Below, in pieces: positions 1-5,066 of a DNA stretch of 6,019 nt. Location of the stretch: the NCBI GenBank assembly GCA_944329545.1, contig CALVIK010000022.1:1-6019 (forward strand). Reading direction: 5' to 3'. The number at the start of each line of letters is the position of its first letter. Position 1 is the first letter of the stretch. The stretch is from an uncultured Bacilli bacterium (GTDB lineage Bacteria > Bacillota_I > Bacilli_A > RF39 > UBA660). The notes beneath the pieces were generated by a model. The model did not search any database and was not told the origin of the DNA. It saw only the letters and a program-made list of their open reading frames with translations. The translations under genes were made by a program, and so were the position numbers.

Positions 1-190
1 AATGTTTACACCTTTATGAGCTTTGACATACTCACTCTTATTATTTACTAATTGCTATAAATGCAGTGGCAAAATAAGCTTAATACTTAATAATACTCCA
101 TTATCTATTATTCTATCTTAAGTTTGACAATGATAAAACATTATACAGCGCTAGAAAAACATCAAACAGGTGTTAACTTATCATCTCATA

Positions 191-229
191 TTAAGGGTGT
201 ACCACTAAATGTAAAACCGCTTTTAACAC
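191..229 (-). other. Possible 12-codon leader-like ORF
   Basis: On the minus strand a GTG at 229 follows a good Shine-Dalgarno-like AAAGGATGTG and opens MLKAVLHLVVHP before a TAA at 191-193. It lies about 65 nt downstream of the extended -10 candidate at 297-305, so it would be the first ORF on that transcript. Its length gives no statistical support for coding; it may be a leader peptide, a remnant, or chance. Confidence 0.12.
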
Positions 230-296
230 AGCATCACATCCTTTCGTTATTTTCAAGATAACATAAAAAATATTTTATCTCTCTAATAACACTAAA

Positions 297-305
297 ATTA
301 TATCA
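297..305 (-). promoter_or_regulatory. Candidate extended -10 promoter (minus strand)
   Basis: Read on the minus strand the bases are TGATATAAT, a perfect TG-N-TATAAT extended -10 box. The -35 position 17 bp upstream (TGGAAG) is poor, as is usual for extended -10 promoters. It points away from the PBP gene, towards the left edge of the window. The same nonamer occurs at 5632-5640. AT-rich sequence makes chance matches likely. Confidence 0.3.
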
Positions 306-343
306 TAAATGATCTTTTTCTTCCAGCATTTTCCAAAAAAATT

Positions 344-436
344 TTATATTTCTATAAAACCGCTATACTCATACTCAACATCATATTTTTTAGTGTATTT
401 ACTATTTAATCCTCTAGTAATAGTAAGGGTATCATT
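344..436 (-). pseudogene. Fragment resembling the 3' end of an unidentified gene
   Basis: Immediately after the PBP stop, a different minus-strand frame reads about 30 codons to a TAA at 344-346, ending in YDVEYEYSGFIEI. The composition (T, K, Y, E, alternating hydrophobic residues) looks like a coding beta-strand tail rather than random AT-rich translation. The frame is shifted by one base from the PBP frame and does not resemble the missing PBP C-terminus. It could be the tail of another gene brought in by recombination, or chance. I do not recognise the family. Confidence 0.25.
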
Positions 437-438
437 TA

Positions 439-1695
439 TTAGACAACAAGGTGTATTGGTGTAACTGAAACCCCTTGACCAAAAGCGGTTGTTGCTAGTT
501 CAACCGGACCAACTTTATCTAAAGGAAAGATAATACCAGTACTTTCACCATTCAAGTCAATACCAGTTTTTTTGCCAAAACCAAATTTGTTAATGTAATT
601 AAAAAGTTTATTTTTTCCAAGGCGCTGGCCTAAAACAACGAATCCGGGGTTACATGAATTTTCTACAACTTGCATAAAAGTTTCAGCCCCATGACCCCCA
701 TGTTTCCAACAATGAATAGTGGCGTTTTCAACTTTAATACTACCAGAGTCGTAATAATGATCTTTAGCCAAATCAACTGTTCCTTCTTCTAAAGAAGCGG
801 CTAAGGTAATTATTTTAAAAGTTGAACCGGGTTCGTAAGTGGCCCAGATTGGTAAATTGCGATTTATTTCTTCGGTATTATAATCGGTGTAATTAGCTGG
901 CGAGTAATTGGGTCTTGCTGACATGGCCAAAATTTCTCCATTATTGGGATCCATTACAATAGCCAGAGCATTATCGGGATTGAATTTTTTGACGGCGTTA
1001 TTAAGTTCGCGTTCGACGGCTTCTTGGATTTCATGATTAATAGTTAAAGTTATATTCATACCACTTTGTGGTTTTTCATAAATTTCGCTCAGCTTCAGTT
1101 TATTACCTTTCGCATCACTATAATATTTAATTGCTCCGTCTTCACCGGTTAAATAATCATCATACATTAGTTCAAGCCCACTAAGGCCTTGATTATCAAT
1201 GCCAACAAAGCCTAAAGTGTGTGACATATAAGTATCAAAAGGGTAGTACCTTTGAGATTCTTTTACTAAATAAACGCCTGGTAAATTTAAATTTTCAATT
1301 TGGTCAGCAGTTTCATAAGATAGTCTTCTGCCTTCTGGGTGAACTCTTTCAATTGATGTTTTTTTATTAATATGTTTTAGCATTTCTTCTTTTGAAACCC
1401 CAAGAATTGGCGCTAAAGAATTAGCGGTTTTTTCTTTGTTTTTTATTTGATTGGGGATTAATACTAAAGAAGTTGTTGTAATATTATCAGCTAAAATAAC
1501 ACCATTACGATCATATATTAGGCCTCTATCAGCTTTAATTGGCAAATTACGGCTCCATAAATTACTAGCTGATTTATTAAGTTTATCATATTCAATTACT
1601 TGAATATAAAATACTTTAGCGCCAATAAGAATAAAAGTAAAAATAATAAGAGCTAAAATAATTTTTATTCGACTATGAATGTGTTTAATGAACAA
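439..1695 (-). CDS. Class B penicillin-binding protein (SpoVD/FtsI-like), C-terminally truncated
   Basis: Class B PBPs are membrane-anchored DD-transpeptidases that cross-link peptidoglycan at the division site or in the spore cortex. The 418 residues show a short cytoplasmic N-terminus, one membrane anchor (about 9-31), the PBP dimerisation-domain hallmark RGLIYDRNG (57-65), and a transpeptidase domain with the active-site STFK (Ser291, Lys294) and SCN (347-349). HCWKHGGHG (328-336) is typical of the SpoVD/PBP2 group. The protein stops at GQGVSVTPIHLVV, where relatives continue for well over 100 residues including the catalytic KTG; the KTG at 376-378 is the separate conserved KKTGIDL segment, not the triad. 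As it stands the enzyme should be inactive. The start is a TTG preceded by GGTGATG with 4 nt spacing; an in-frame TGA lies just upstream, so no longer start exists. It is divergent from the pilin gene. GC is higher than in the central operon. Confidence 0.88.
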   Translation of the reverse strand: MFIKHIHSRIKIILALIIFTFILIGAKVFYIQVIEYDKLNKSASNLWSRNLPIKADRGLIYDRNGVILADNITTTSLVLIPNQIKNKEKTANSLAPILGVSKEEMLKHINKKTSIERVHPEGRRLSYETADQIENLNLPGVYLVKESQRYYPFDTYMSHTLGFVGIDNQGLSGLELMYDDYLTGEDGAIKYYSDAKGNKLKLSEIYEKPQSGMNITLTINHEIQEAVERELNNAVKKFNPDNALAIVMDPNNGEILAMSARPNYSPANYTDYNTEEINRNLPIWATYEPGSTFKIITLAASLEEGTVDLAKDHYYDSGSIKVENATIHCWKHGGHGAETFMQVVENSCNPGFVVLGQRLGKNKLFNYINKFGFGKKTGIDLNGESTGIIFPLDKVGPVELATTAFGQGVSVTPIHLVV

Positions 1696-1735
1696 AGAAC
1701 ATCACCAGTAAAATGTATGTCTTTTTCTGTAAAAA

Positions 1736-1752
1736 AAGTACAAGATGTACTT
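1736..1752. promoter_or_regulatory. Palindromic operator candidate at the pilin -35 box
   Basis: AAGTACA and TGTACTT form perfect 7-bp inverted arms around the 3-bp spacer AGA. The right arm overlaps the first two bases of the -35 hexamer of the pilin promoter. A bound dimeric regulator there would affect transcription of the pilin gene and perhaps of the divergent PBP gene. The TACA/TGTA half-sites recall BlaI/MecI and some GntR-type operators, but the spacing differs, so no regulator is assigned. It is not followed by a T-run on the plus strand, so it is not a terminator in that direction. Confidence 0.4.
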
Positions 1753-1779
1753 GCAAAAAGCAATAATATTTTTTATAAT
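1751..1779 (+). promoter_or_regulatory. Sigma-A-type promoter of the pilin-like gene
   Basis: TTGCAA at 1751-1756 and a perfect TATAAT at 1774-1779 are separated by 17 bp. Transcription would begin near 1786, at the start of the ribosome binding site AGGTGAGG (1786-1793), leaving an untranslated leader of only about 11 nt. TTGCAA is its own reverse complement, so it could also serve the minus strand, but no good minus-strand -10 is visible at the right distance. Confidence 0.65.
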
Positions 1780-1787
1780 TATTATAG
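1773..1787. promoter_or_regulatory. Per-box-like palindrome over the pilin -10
   Basis: TTATAAT-T-ATTATAG matches the 7-1-7 Per-box consensus of Bacillus PerR (TTATAATNATTATAA) at all but the last defined position. It covers the -10 box, where a repressor would block RNA polymerase. Because the consensus is purely A/T, chance matches in this genome are plausible; the exact placement on a strong promoter is the main support. Confidence 0.35.
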
Positions 1788-1796
1788 GTGAGGAAT

Positions 1797-2195
1797 ATGA
1801 ATAAAGGATTTACTTTAATTGAACTTTTAGGTGTTTTGGCGGTATTAGCTATATTAGCCGTTATTACGGTGCCAATTATCCAGGGCCTTATGGAAGATAG
1901 TTTGGAAGAAAGTAAAAATATTCAAGAAGAAGCTTTTGAAAAAGCGGCCGAAAGTTGGGCTGGTCGTAATGCTTTTAGCTTGCCAACAGCAAATGGTGGT
2001 AATATATCTATTAGTTTACAAACTTTAGTTAACGATGGTTTTTTAGAGACTAATAGTGATGGAACAATTACTATTGGCAATAGTGATGAAAAATACAATT
2101 TAGCTAAAGATTGCGTGCGTATTGAAAACACGGGAACAGCTACTAAAACCAAATATAAATATACTTTTATGGAAAATTGTTCTAATCCTTTATAA
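1797..2195 (+). CDS. Type IV pilin-like (pseudopilin) protein
   Basis: The 132-residue product begins MNKGFTLIELL, the class III prepilin signal: a short basic leader, cleavage expected after Gly4, Phe as the mature N-terminus and the conserved Glu at mature position 5. A hydrophobic helix follows (about 5-28), then an amphipathic acidic helix (about 31-58, EDSLEESKNIQEEAF) and a small C-terminal domain. Two cysteines at 106 and 128 could form the disulfide-bounded loop seen in many pilins. It would be cut and N-methylated by a prepilin peptidase and assembled into a type IV pilus, competence or secretion pseudopilus. An in-frame GTG at 1788 exists, but it overlaps the ribosome binding site AGGTGAGG, so ATG 1797 is preferred. 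No pilus ATPase, platform or peptidase gene lies nearby, so its machine must be encoded elsewhere. Which pseudopilin it is (ComGC-like or other) cannot be told. Confidence 0.85.
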   Translation: MNKGFTLIELLGVLAVLAILAVITVPIIQGLMEDSLEESKNIQEEAFEKAAESWAGRNAFSLPTANGGNISISLQTLVNDGFLETNSDGTITIGNSDEKYNLAKDCVRIENTGTATKTKYKYTFMENCSNPL

Positions 2196-2221
2196 ACATA
2201 GATTTTAAAGCTATGTTTTTT
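2194..2221 (+). terminator. Intrinsic terminator after the pilin-like gene
   Basis: AAACATAG (2194-2201) pairs perfectly with CTATGTTT (2211-2218) around a 9-nt loop, and the stem runs into a T-tract. The stem begins at the stop codon itself. It separates the pilin unit from the downstream methyltransferase operon. Confidence 0.8.
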
Positions 2222-2224
2222 ATA

Positions 2225-2253
2225 TAGACGAAAAATATATTTTTTGATAAAAT
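2225..2253 (+). promoter_or_regulatory. Promoter of the methyltransferase-rimM-trmD operon
   Basis: TAGACG (2225-2230, 4 of 6 to TTGACA) lies 17 bp before TAAAAT (2248-2253), which is preceded by TG-A, making an extended -10. The start would fall near 2260, inside the weak ribosome binding site GTGGTGA (2258-2264), so the leader is again extremely short, about 9 nt. Nothing else in the 73-nt gap after the pilin gene could drive the operon. Confidence 0.5.
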
Positions 2254-2268
2254 TAAAGTGGTGATTTT

Positions 2269-2991
2269 ATGCTTTATACATCTTTAAATAATCCTAAAAT
2301 AAAAGAGATAAGAAAACTAAAAGAGAAAAAATATCGGGATAAGGAAGAAATGTTTTTAATTGAAGGGGCGCATTTAGTAGAAGAAGCTTTAAAAGCAAAT
2401 GTTTTAAAGGAAGTTTTTGTTTTAGAAGGTTATAATTTTTCTTTTGATGGAATAGTTAATTATGTCAGTAGGGAAGTTATGAAAAGTTTAAGTGAGCTTC
2501 CTTCTATACCTAAAGTAATTGGTGTTTGTCAGAAACAAAAAGGAAAAATTGTTGGTAATATTGTTGTTTTAGATGATATTCAAGACCCAGGTAATCTTGG
2601 AACTATTATTAGAAGCAGTGTAGCTTTTAATGTTAAAACAATTATTTTAAGTGAGAAGTGTGTGGATATTTATAGTCCTAAAGTATTAAGAGCCGCACAA
2701 GGAATGATTTTTCACATTAATATTATTAAAGAAGATATTGTTAAAACGCTACCAAAATTAAAAGCAAATGGGTATATTATTTGTGGAACAAAAGTTGATG
2801 CTGGAAAAGAGATAAAACTACTTGAAAAAAATAAAAAGTTTGCTATAATAATGGGCAACGAAGGAAATGGTGTTCAAAAAGATATTTTAGATTTTTGTGA
2901 TGAGTATCTTTATATTCCGATGAATAAAGCTTGTGAAAGTTTAAATGTGGCGGTGGCAACTAGTATAATTTTATATGAATTAGGAAGGTGA
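2269..2991 (+). CDS. TrmH/SpoU-family RNA 2'-O-methyltransferase
   Basis: SpoU-class SPOUT enzymes transfer a methyl group from S-adenosylmethionine to a ribose 2'-OH in rRNA or tRNA. The 240-residue protein has the usual two parts: an N-terminal RNA-binding domain (about 1-90, with FLIEGAHLVEEAL at 29-41) and a C-terminal knotted catalytic domain. The three family motifs are clear: QDPGNLGTIIRSS (105-117, with the conserved Asn109 and Arg115), IMGNEGNG (194-201, Glu198) and IPM followed by ESLNVAVA (216-230). Length and layout fit the YsgA/RlmB-like group, probably acting on 23S rRNA, but the exact nucleotide cannot be read from sequence. The start ATG follows GTGGTGA with 4-nt spacing. It is first in an operon, with only 4 nt to rimM. 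Usual first partners of rimM-trmD (rpsP and a KH-domain gene) are not here. Confidence 0.9.
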   Translation: MLYTSLNNPKIKEIRKLKEKKYRDKEEMFLIEGAHLVEEALKANVLKEVFVLEGYNFSFDGIVNYVSREVMKSLSELPSIPKVIGVCQKQKGKIVGNIVVLDDIQDPGNLGTIIRSSVAFNVKTIILSEKCVDIYSPKVLRAAQGMIFHINIIKEDIVKTLPKLKANGYIICGTKVDAGKEIKLLEKNKKFAIIMGNEGNGVQKDILDFCDEYLYIPMNKACESLNVAVATSIILYELGR

Positions 2992-2995
2992 TAAA

Positions 2996-3472
2996 ATGAT
3001 TTGTATTGGTAAAATGACAAATACGCACGGGATTAAAGGCGAAATCAGAATCCTTTCTAATTTTAAATATAAAATGGAAGTTTTTAAAAAAGATAATTAT
3101 ATTTATATAAATGGAGAAAAATTAAAAGTGAAGACACACCGAGTTCATAAAAATTATGATATGTTAACTTTAGAAGGTTATAATGACATTAATGAAGTTT
3201 TAAAATTTAAAGGCGAAAAAGTTTATATTGATGAAAACGATTATAATTTTTCGGGCGTTTTAAATGAAGATTTAATTGGTCTTGATGTTTATAGCAATAA
3301 TGAAATAATTGGGAAAGTTTTAAGAGTAGAAGAAAATGCTGGTAGAGAACTTTTAGTTATAAAAAAAGAAGATAAAGAGTATTTAATTCCTTATGTTGAT
3401 GAGTTTGTAAAAAGAATAGAAAAAGACAAAATTGAAATAAATTTGATAAAAGGACTTATCGATGAAAATTGA
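2996..3472 (+). CDS. rimM: Ribosome maturation factor RimM
   Basis: RimM assists late assembly of the 30S subunit head by binding ribosomal protein S19 and is needed for efficient 16S rRNA processing. The 158 residues carry the N-terminal RimM barrel signature (IGKMTNTHGIKGEIRI, 4-19) and a C-terminal PRC barrel from about residue 92 (LIGLDVYSNNEIIGKV, then RELLVI and YLIPYVDEFVK). Length is normal for the family. The ribosome binding site GGAAGGTGAT ends a few bases before the ATG. The gene ends at TGA 3470-3472, 11 nt inside trmD, indicating translational coupling. The AT content is extreme in parts (the line 3061-3120 is only about 12% GC by hand count). Confidence 0.95.
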   Translation: MICIGKMTNTHGIKGEIRILSNFKYKMEVFKKDNYIYINGEKLKVKTHRVHKNYDMLTLEGYNDINEVLKFKGEKVYIDENDYNFSGVLNEDLIGLDVYSNNEIIGKVLRVEENAGRELLVIKKEDKEYLIPYVDEFVKRIEKDKIEINLIKGLIDEN

Positions 3473-4127
3473 TATTTTAACAATATTTCCAGAGATGTTT
3501 ACTGGTTTTATAAATTCATCAATAATTAAAAGAGCTATTAATGATAAGAAAGTAGAAATTAATATTCATAATTTCCGTGATTATAGTAAGGATCCGCATA
3601 AATGCGTTGATGATTATCCTTATGGGGGCGGACAAGGGATGGTTTTAATGCCTCAGCCTATATTTGATGCGGTAGAGGACCTTAAAAATAGCGATACTAA
3701 AATTATTTTGTTATCACCTCAAGGCACAAAATATAATCAAAAAAAAGCTTATGAACTTGCTAAAGAAAAAAACTTAATGTTTATTTGTGGTCACTACGAA
3801 GGCTTTGATGAGAGAATCAGAACTTTAGTTGATGAAGAAATTAGTATTGGTGATTATGTTTTAACGGGTGGTGAACTTGCTAGCATGGTTATTACTGATA
3901 GCGTGGTTCGATTAATCCCGGGAGTGATTAACGAAAATTCTCATTTAAAAGAATCTTTCAACGATGGTTTGTTAGATTATCCAGTATATACAAGACCAGC
4001 TGATTTTCGTGGTTTGAAAGTTCCTGAGGTTTTGCTTTCAGGTCACCACGCAAATATTGAAAAGTATCGCCAAGAAGAAAGAATAAGAATTACTAGAGAA
4101 AAAAGACCAGATTTGTTGAAAAAATAG
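3462..4127 (+). CDS. trmD: tRNA (guanine37-N1)-methyltransferase TrmD
   Basis: TrmD makes m1G at position 37, next to the anticodon, using S-adenosylmethionine, and so prevents +1 frameshifting. The 221-residue protein shows the SPOUT trefoil-knot features: LTIFPEMF (6-13), DDYPYGGGQGM (50-60), LLSPQG (83-88), CGHYEGFDERI (109-119), SIGDYVLTGGELA (128-140, the cofactor-binding knot), and SFNDGLLDYPVYTRP (165-179), whose first Asp (168) matches the proposed catalytic aspartate. It is slightly shorter than the usual 240-250 residues, trimmed at the C-terminus. The ATG overlaps the end of rimM; a separate good ribosome binding site is AAAGG at 3449-3453, 8 nt upstream of the ATG, within rimM. 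Confidence 0.97.
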   Translation: MKIDILTIFPEMFTGFINSSIIKRAINDKKVEINIHNFRDYSKDPHKCVDDYPYGGGQGMVLMPQPIFDAVEDLKNSDTKIILLSPQGTKYNQKKAYELAKEKNLMFICGHYEGFDERIRTLVDEEISIGDYVLTGGELASMVITDSVVRLIPGVINENSHLKESFNDGLLDYPVYTRPADFRGLKVPEVLLSGHHANIEKYRQEERIRITREKRPDLLKK

Positions 4128-4144
4128 AAAGAAGAGCTGATTTT

Positions 4145-4582
4145 ATGAGTAAATATTATGCTATAATAAAGACAAGTAATAAAGTAGAAATTTATTTAAA
4201 TGAAAGTAATGTTAATGGCTTTCATATAAAACCGCAAAATAATATTGAATATGAAGGTATTGAAGTAAGTAAACTAACGGTTATTGAGCCTTTATTAATT
4301 GAAAATGTTTTAAAAAGAAAAATAACTAATAAATTAGATGCTTATTTAAAATATTTATATGGAGTTTTAAATGATGATGATACAGATCCTGATGATTTAA
4401 ATTTAGTTATTAATGATTTGCAAAGATATAAACAAATTATTATGAATAGATATGCTAAGTATTTAGATCCTTATTATATAAGAATGCTTCTTTCAAAGGT
4501 CAAACTGGTTGAAGACGAACTTAAAAGAAAAATAAAAAATACGCAAAAACAAAATAATTATACTGCTGGTCATCATCGATAA
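4145..4582 (+). CDS. Unknown 145-residue protein between trmD and rplS
   Basis: I do not recognise this family. It starts 17 nt after trmD with a weak AGAAGAG ribosome binding site (4131-4137) and is co-directional, so it is very likely the last gene of the operon. The N-terminal third (1-45) looks like a small beta-rich unit (YYAIIKTSNKVEIYL). After it come predicted charged helices (about 47-73 and 84-134) around an acidic linker NDDDTDPDD (76-84). The C-terminus is very basic and ends in HHR. There is no signal peptide, membrane segment, or cysteine. Soluble and helical, it might act with RNA or the ribosome given its neighbours, but that is inference from position only. Codon use and AT content match the operon. 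Confidence 0.75.
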   Translation: MSKYYAIIKTSNKVEIYLNESNVNGFHIKPQNNIEYEGIEVSKLTVIEPLLIENVLKRKITNKLDAYLKYLYGVLNDDDTDPDDLNLVINDLQRYKQIIMNRYAKYLDPYYIRMLLSKVKLVEDELKRKIKNTQKQNNYTAGHHR

Positions 4583-4597
4583 TTTTTTTCAAAGCAC

Positions 4598-4626
4598 TTG
4601 CATATTTTTATAATATGTGATAAAAT
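4598..4626 (+). promoter_or_regulatory. Promoter of rplS
   Basis: TTGCAT (4598-4603), a 17-bp spacer and TAAAAT (4621-4626) with an upstream TG-A form an extended -10 promoter. Start is expected near 4633, giving a leader of about 60 nt that contains the folded element at 4632-4690. No terminator hairpin separates it from the preceding gene, so rplS may also receive read-through. Confidence 0.6.
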
Positions 4627-4631
4627 TTTCA

Positions 4632-4690
4632 TGTCGTGGTCCGCTGGGACTCTACTTATGACCATAGATTTTAAGTAAAGGAGAGATACG
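4632..4690 (+). promoter_or_regulatory. Candidate L19 ribosomal-protein leader
   Basis: The rplS leader can form a hairpin GGTCC/GGACT (4638-4642 with 4647-4651, tetraloop GCTG) and a second stem TACTTA/TAAGTA (4653-4658 with 4672-4677) ending at the edge of the Shine-Dalgarno AAAGGAGAG (4677-4685). A competing stem TGGTC/GACCA (4637-4641 with 4660-4664) uses the same bases as the first hairpin, so two alternative folds are possible. Low-GC Gram-positive bacteria are known to have an L19 leader (an Rfam family) at this spot, through which L19 is thought to repress its own synthesis. The match was made by position and folding, not by covariance search. Confidence 0.6.
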
Positions 4691-4691
4691 C

Positions 4692-5030
4692 GTGAATATA
4701 ATTGACAAAATTACCAAAAGTCAAATAAGAACTGATCTTCCTGAATTTAGAGTTGGAGATACAGTTAGAGTAAATTACAAAATTATTGAAGGTAAAAGAG
4801 AAAGAATTCAAGCCTTTGAAGGTTTCGTAATGTCAATTGCTGGTAGCGGTGTTGGAAGAACTTTCACTGTTAGGAAAAAATCTGGCGGCGTAGGAGTAGA
4901 AAGAATATTCCCTTTTAACTCACCAAGAATCGATAGTATTGAAGTTGTGAGAAAAGGTCGCGTTAGAAGAGCAAAACTTAATTATTTACGAAATTTAAAG
5001 GGCCAAGCAAAAATAAAAGAAAGAAGATAA
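4692..5030 (+). CDS. rplS: 50S ribosomal protein L19
   Basis: L19 sits at the 30S-50S interface of the large subunit and contacts the bridge region. The 112 residues match the family almost end to end: FRVGDTVRVNYKIIEGKRER (19-38), IQAFEGFVMS, GRTFTVRKKSGGVGVERIFPF with NSPRI, then IEVVRKGRVRRAKLNYLR. Length is within the usual 110-120. The start is GTG at 4692, six nt after the strong ribosome binding site AAAGGAGAG. GC is higher than in the operon before it, as expected for a highly expressed gene. It has its own promoter, leader and terminator, so it can be controlled apart from trmD. Confidence 0.98.
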   Translation: MNIIDKITKSQIRTDLPEFRVGDTVRVNYKIIEGKRERIQAFEGFVMSIAGSGVGRTFTVRKKSGGVGVERIFPFNSPRIDSIEVVRKGRVRRAKLNYLRNLKGQAKIKERR

Positions 5031-5050
5031 GGCTAAGGCCTTATTTTTAT
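5025..5050 (+). terminator. Intrinsic terminator after rplS
   Basis: ATAAGGC (5027-5033) pairs with GCCTTAT (5038-5044) around the tetraloop TAAG, followed by a T-rich tract. The stem includes the rplS stop codon. Only 16 nt then remain before the lepB start and no separate lepB promoter is evident, so lepB may depend on partial read-through. Confidence 0.8.
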
Positions 5051-5066
5051 TATAAAGGTGATGAAA

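Larger units (their letters stand above)
1..438. other. Gene-poor region downstream of the truncated PBP gene
   Basis: This AT-rich stretch holds no reading frame that I recognise. All six frames are interrupted; the longest start-to-stop frame is 43 codons on the plus strand (130-261) and has no ribosome binding site. It contains a fragment resembling a protein C-terminus (344-436, minus), an extended -10 promoter candidate on the minus strand (297-305), and a 10-bp direct repeat TAAAACCGCT at 212-221 and 355-364. No clear intrinsic terminator follows the PBP gene. The region could be decayed sequence left by a recombination event, or the far side of an assembly junction near 430-445; the sequence alone cannot decide. 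Confidence 0.5.

Noticed and set aside
130..261. 43-codon plus-strand ORF in the left gap
   Set aside because: No ribosome binding site, no recognisable motif, and an open frame of this size is expected by chance; the TTGACA at 124-129 overlaps the start region and has no suitable -10 box.
562..570. KTG in the PBP as the third catalytic motif
   Set aside because: It is the conserved GFGKKTGIDL segment that precedes the GQG/VTPI region in all class B PBPs; the catalytic KTG comes later and is absent.
1922..2152. 76-codon minus-strand ORF inside the pilin-like gene
   Set aside because: It lies wholly within a well-supported pilin gene on the other strand, has no ribosome binding site and no recognisable domain; it is a shadow frame.
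3440..3490. Possible TGA-as-tryptophan code
   Set aside because: Reading through the rimM TGA would extend the protein into trmD in the wrong frame, well past the normal length; tryptophans in the window are TGG.
2197..4674. 12-bp match CATAGATTTTAA shared by the pilin terminator loop and the rplS leader
   Set aside because: It falls in different structural contexts, is A/T-dominated, and a match of this length is plausible by chance.
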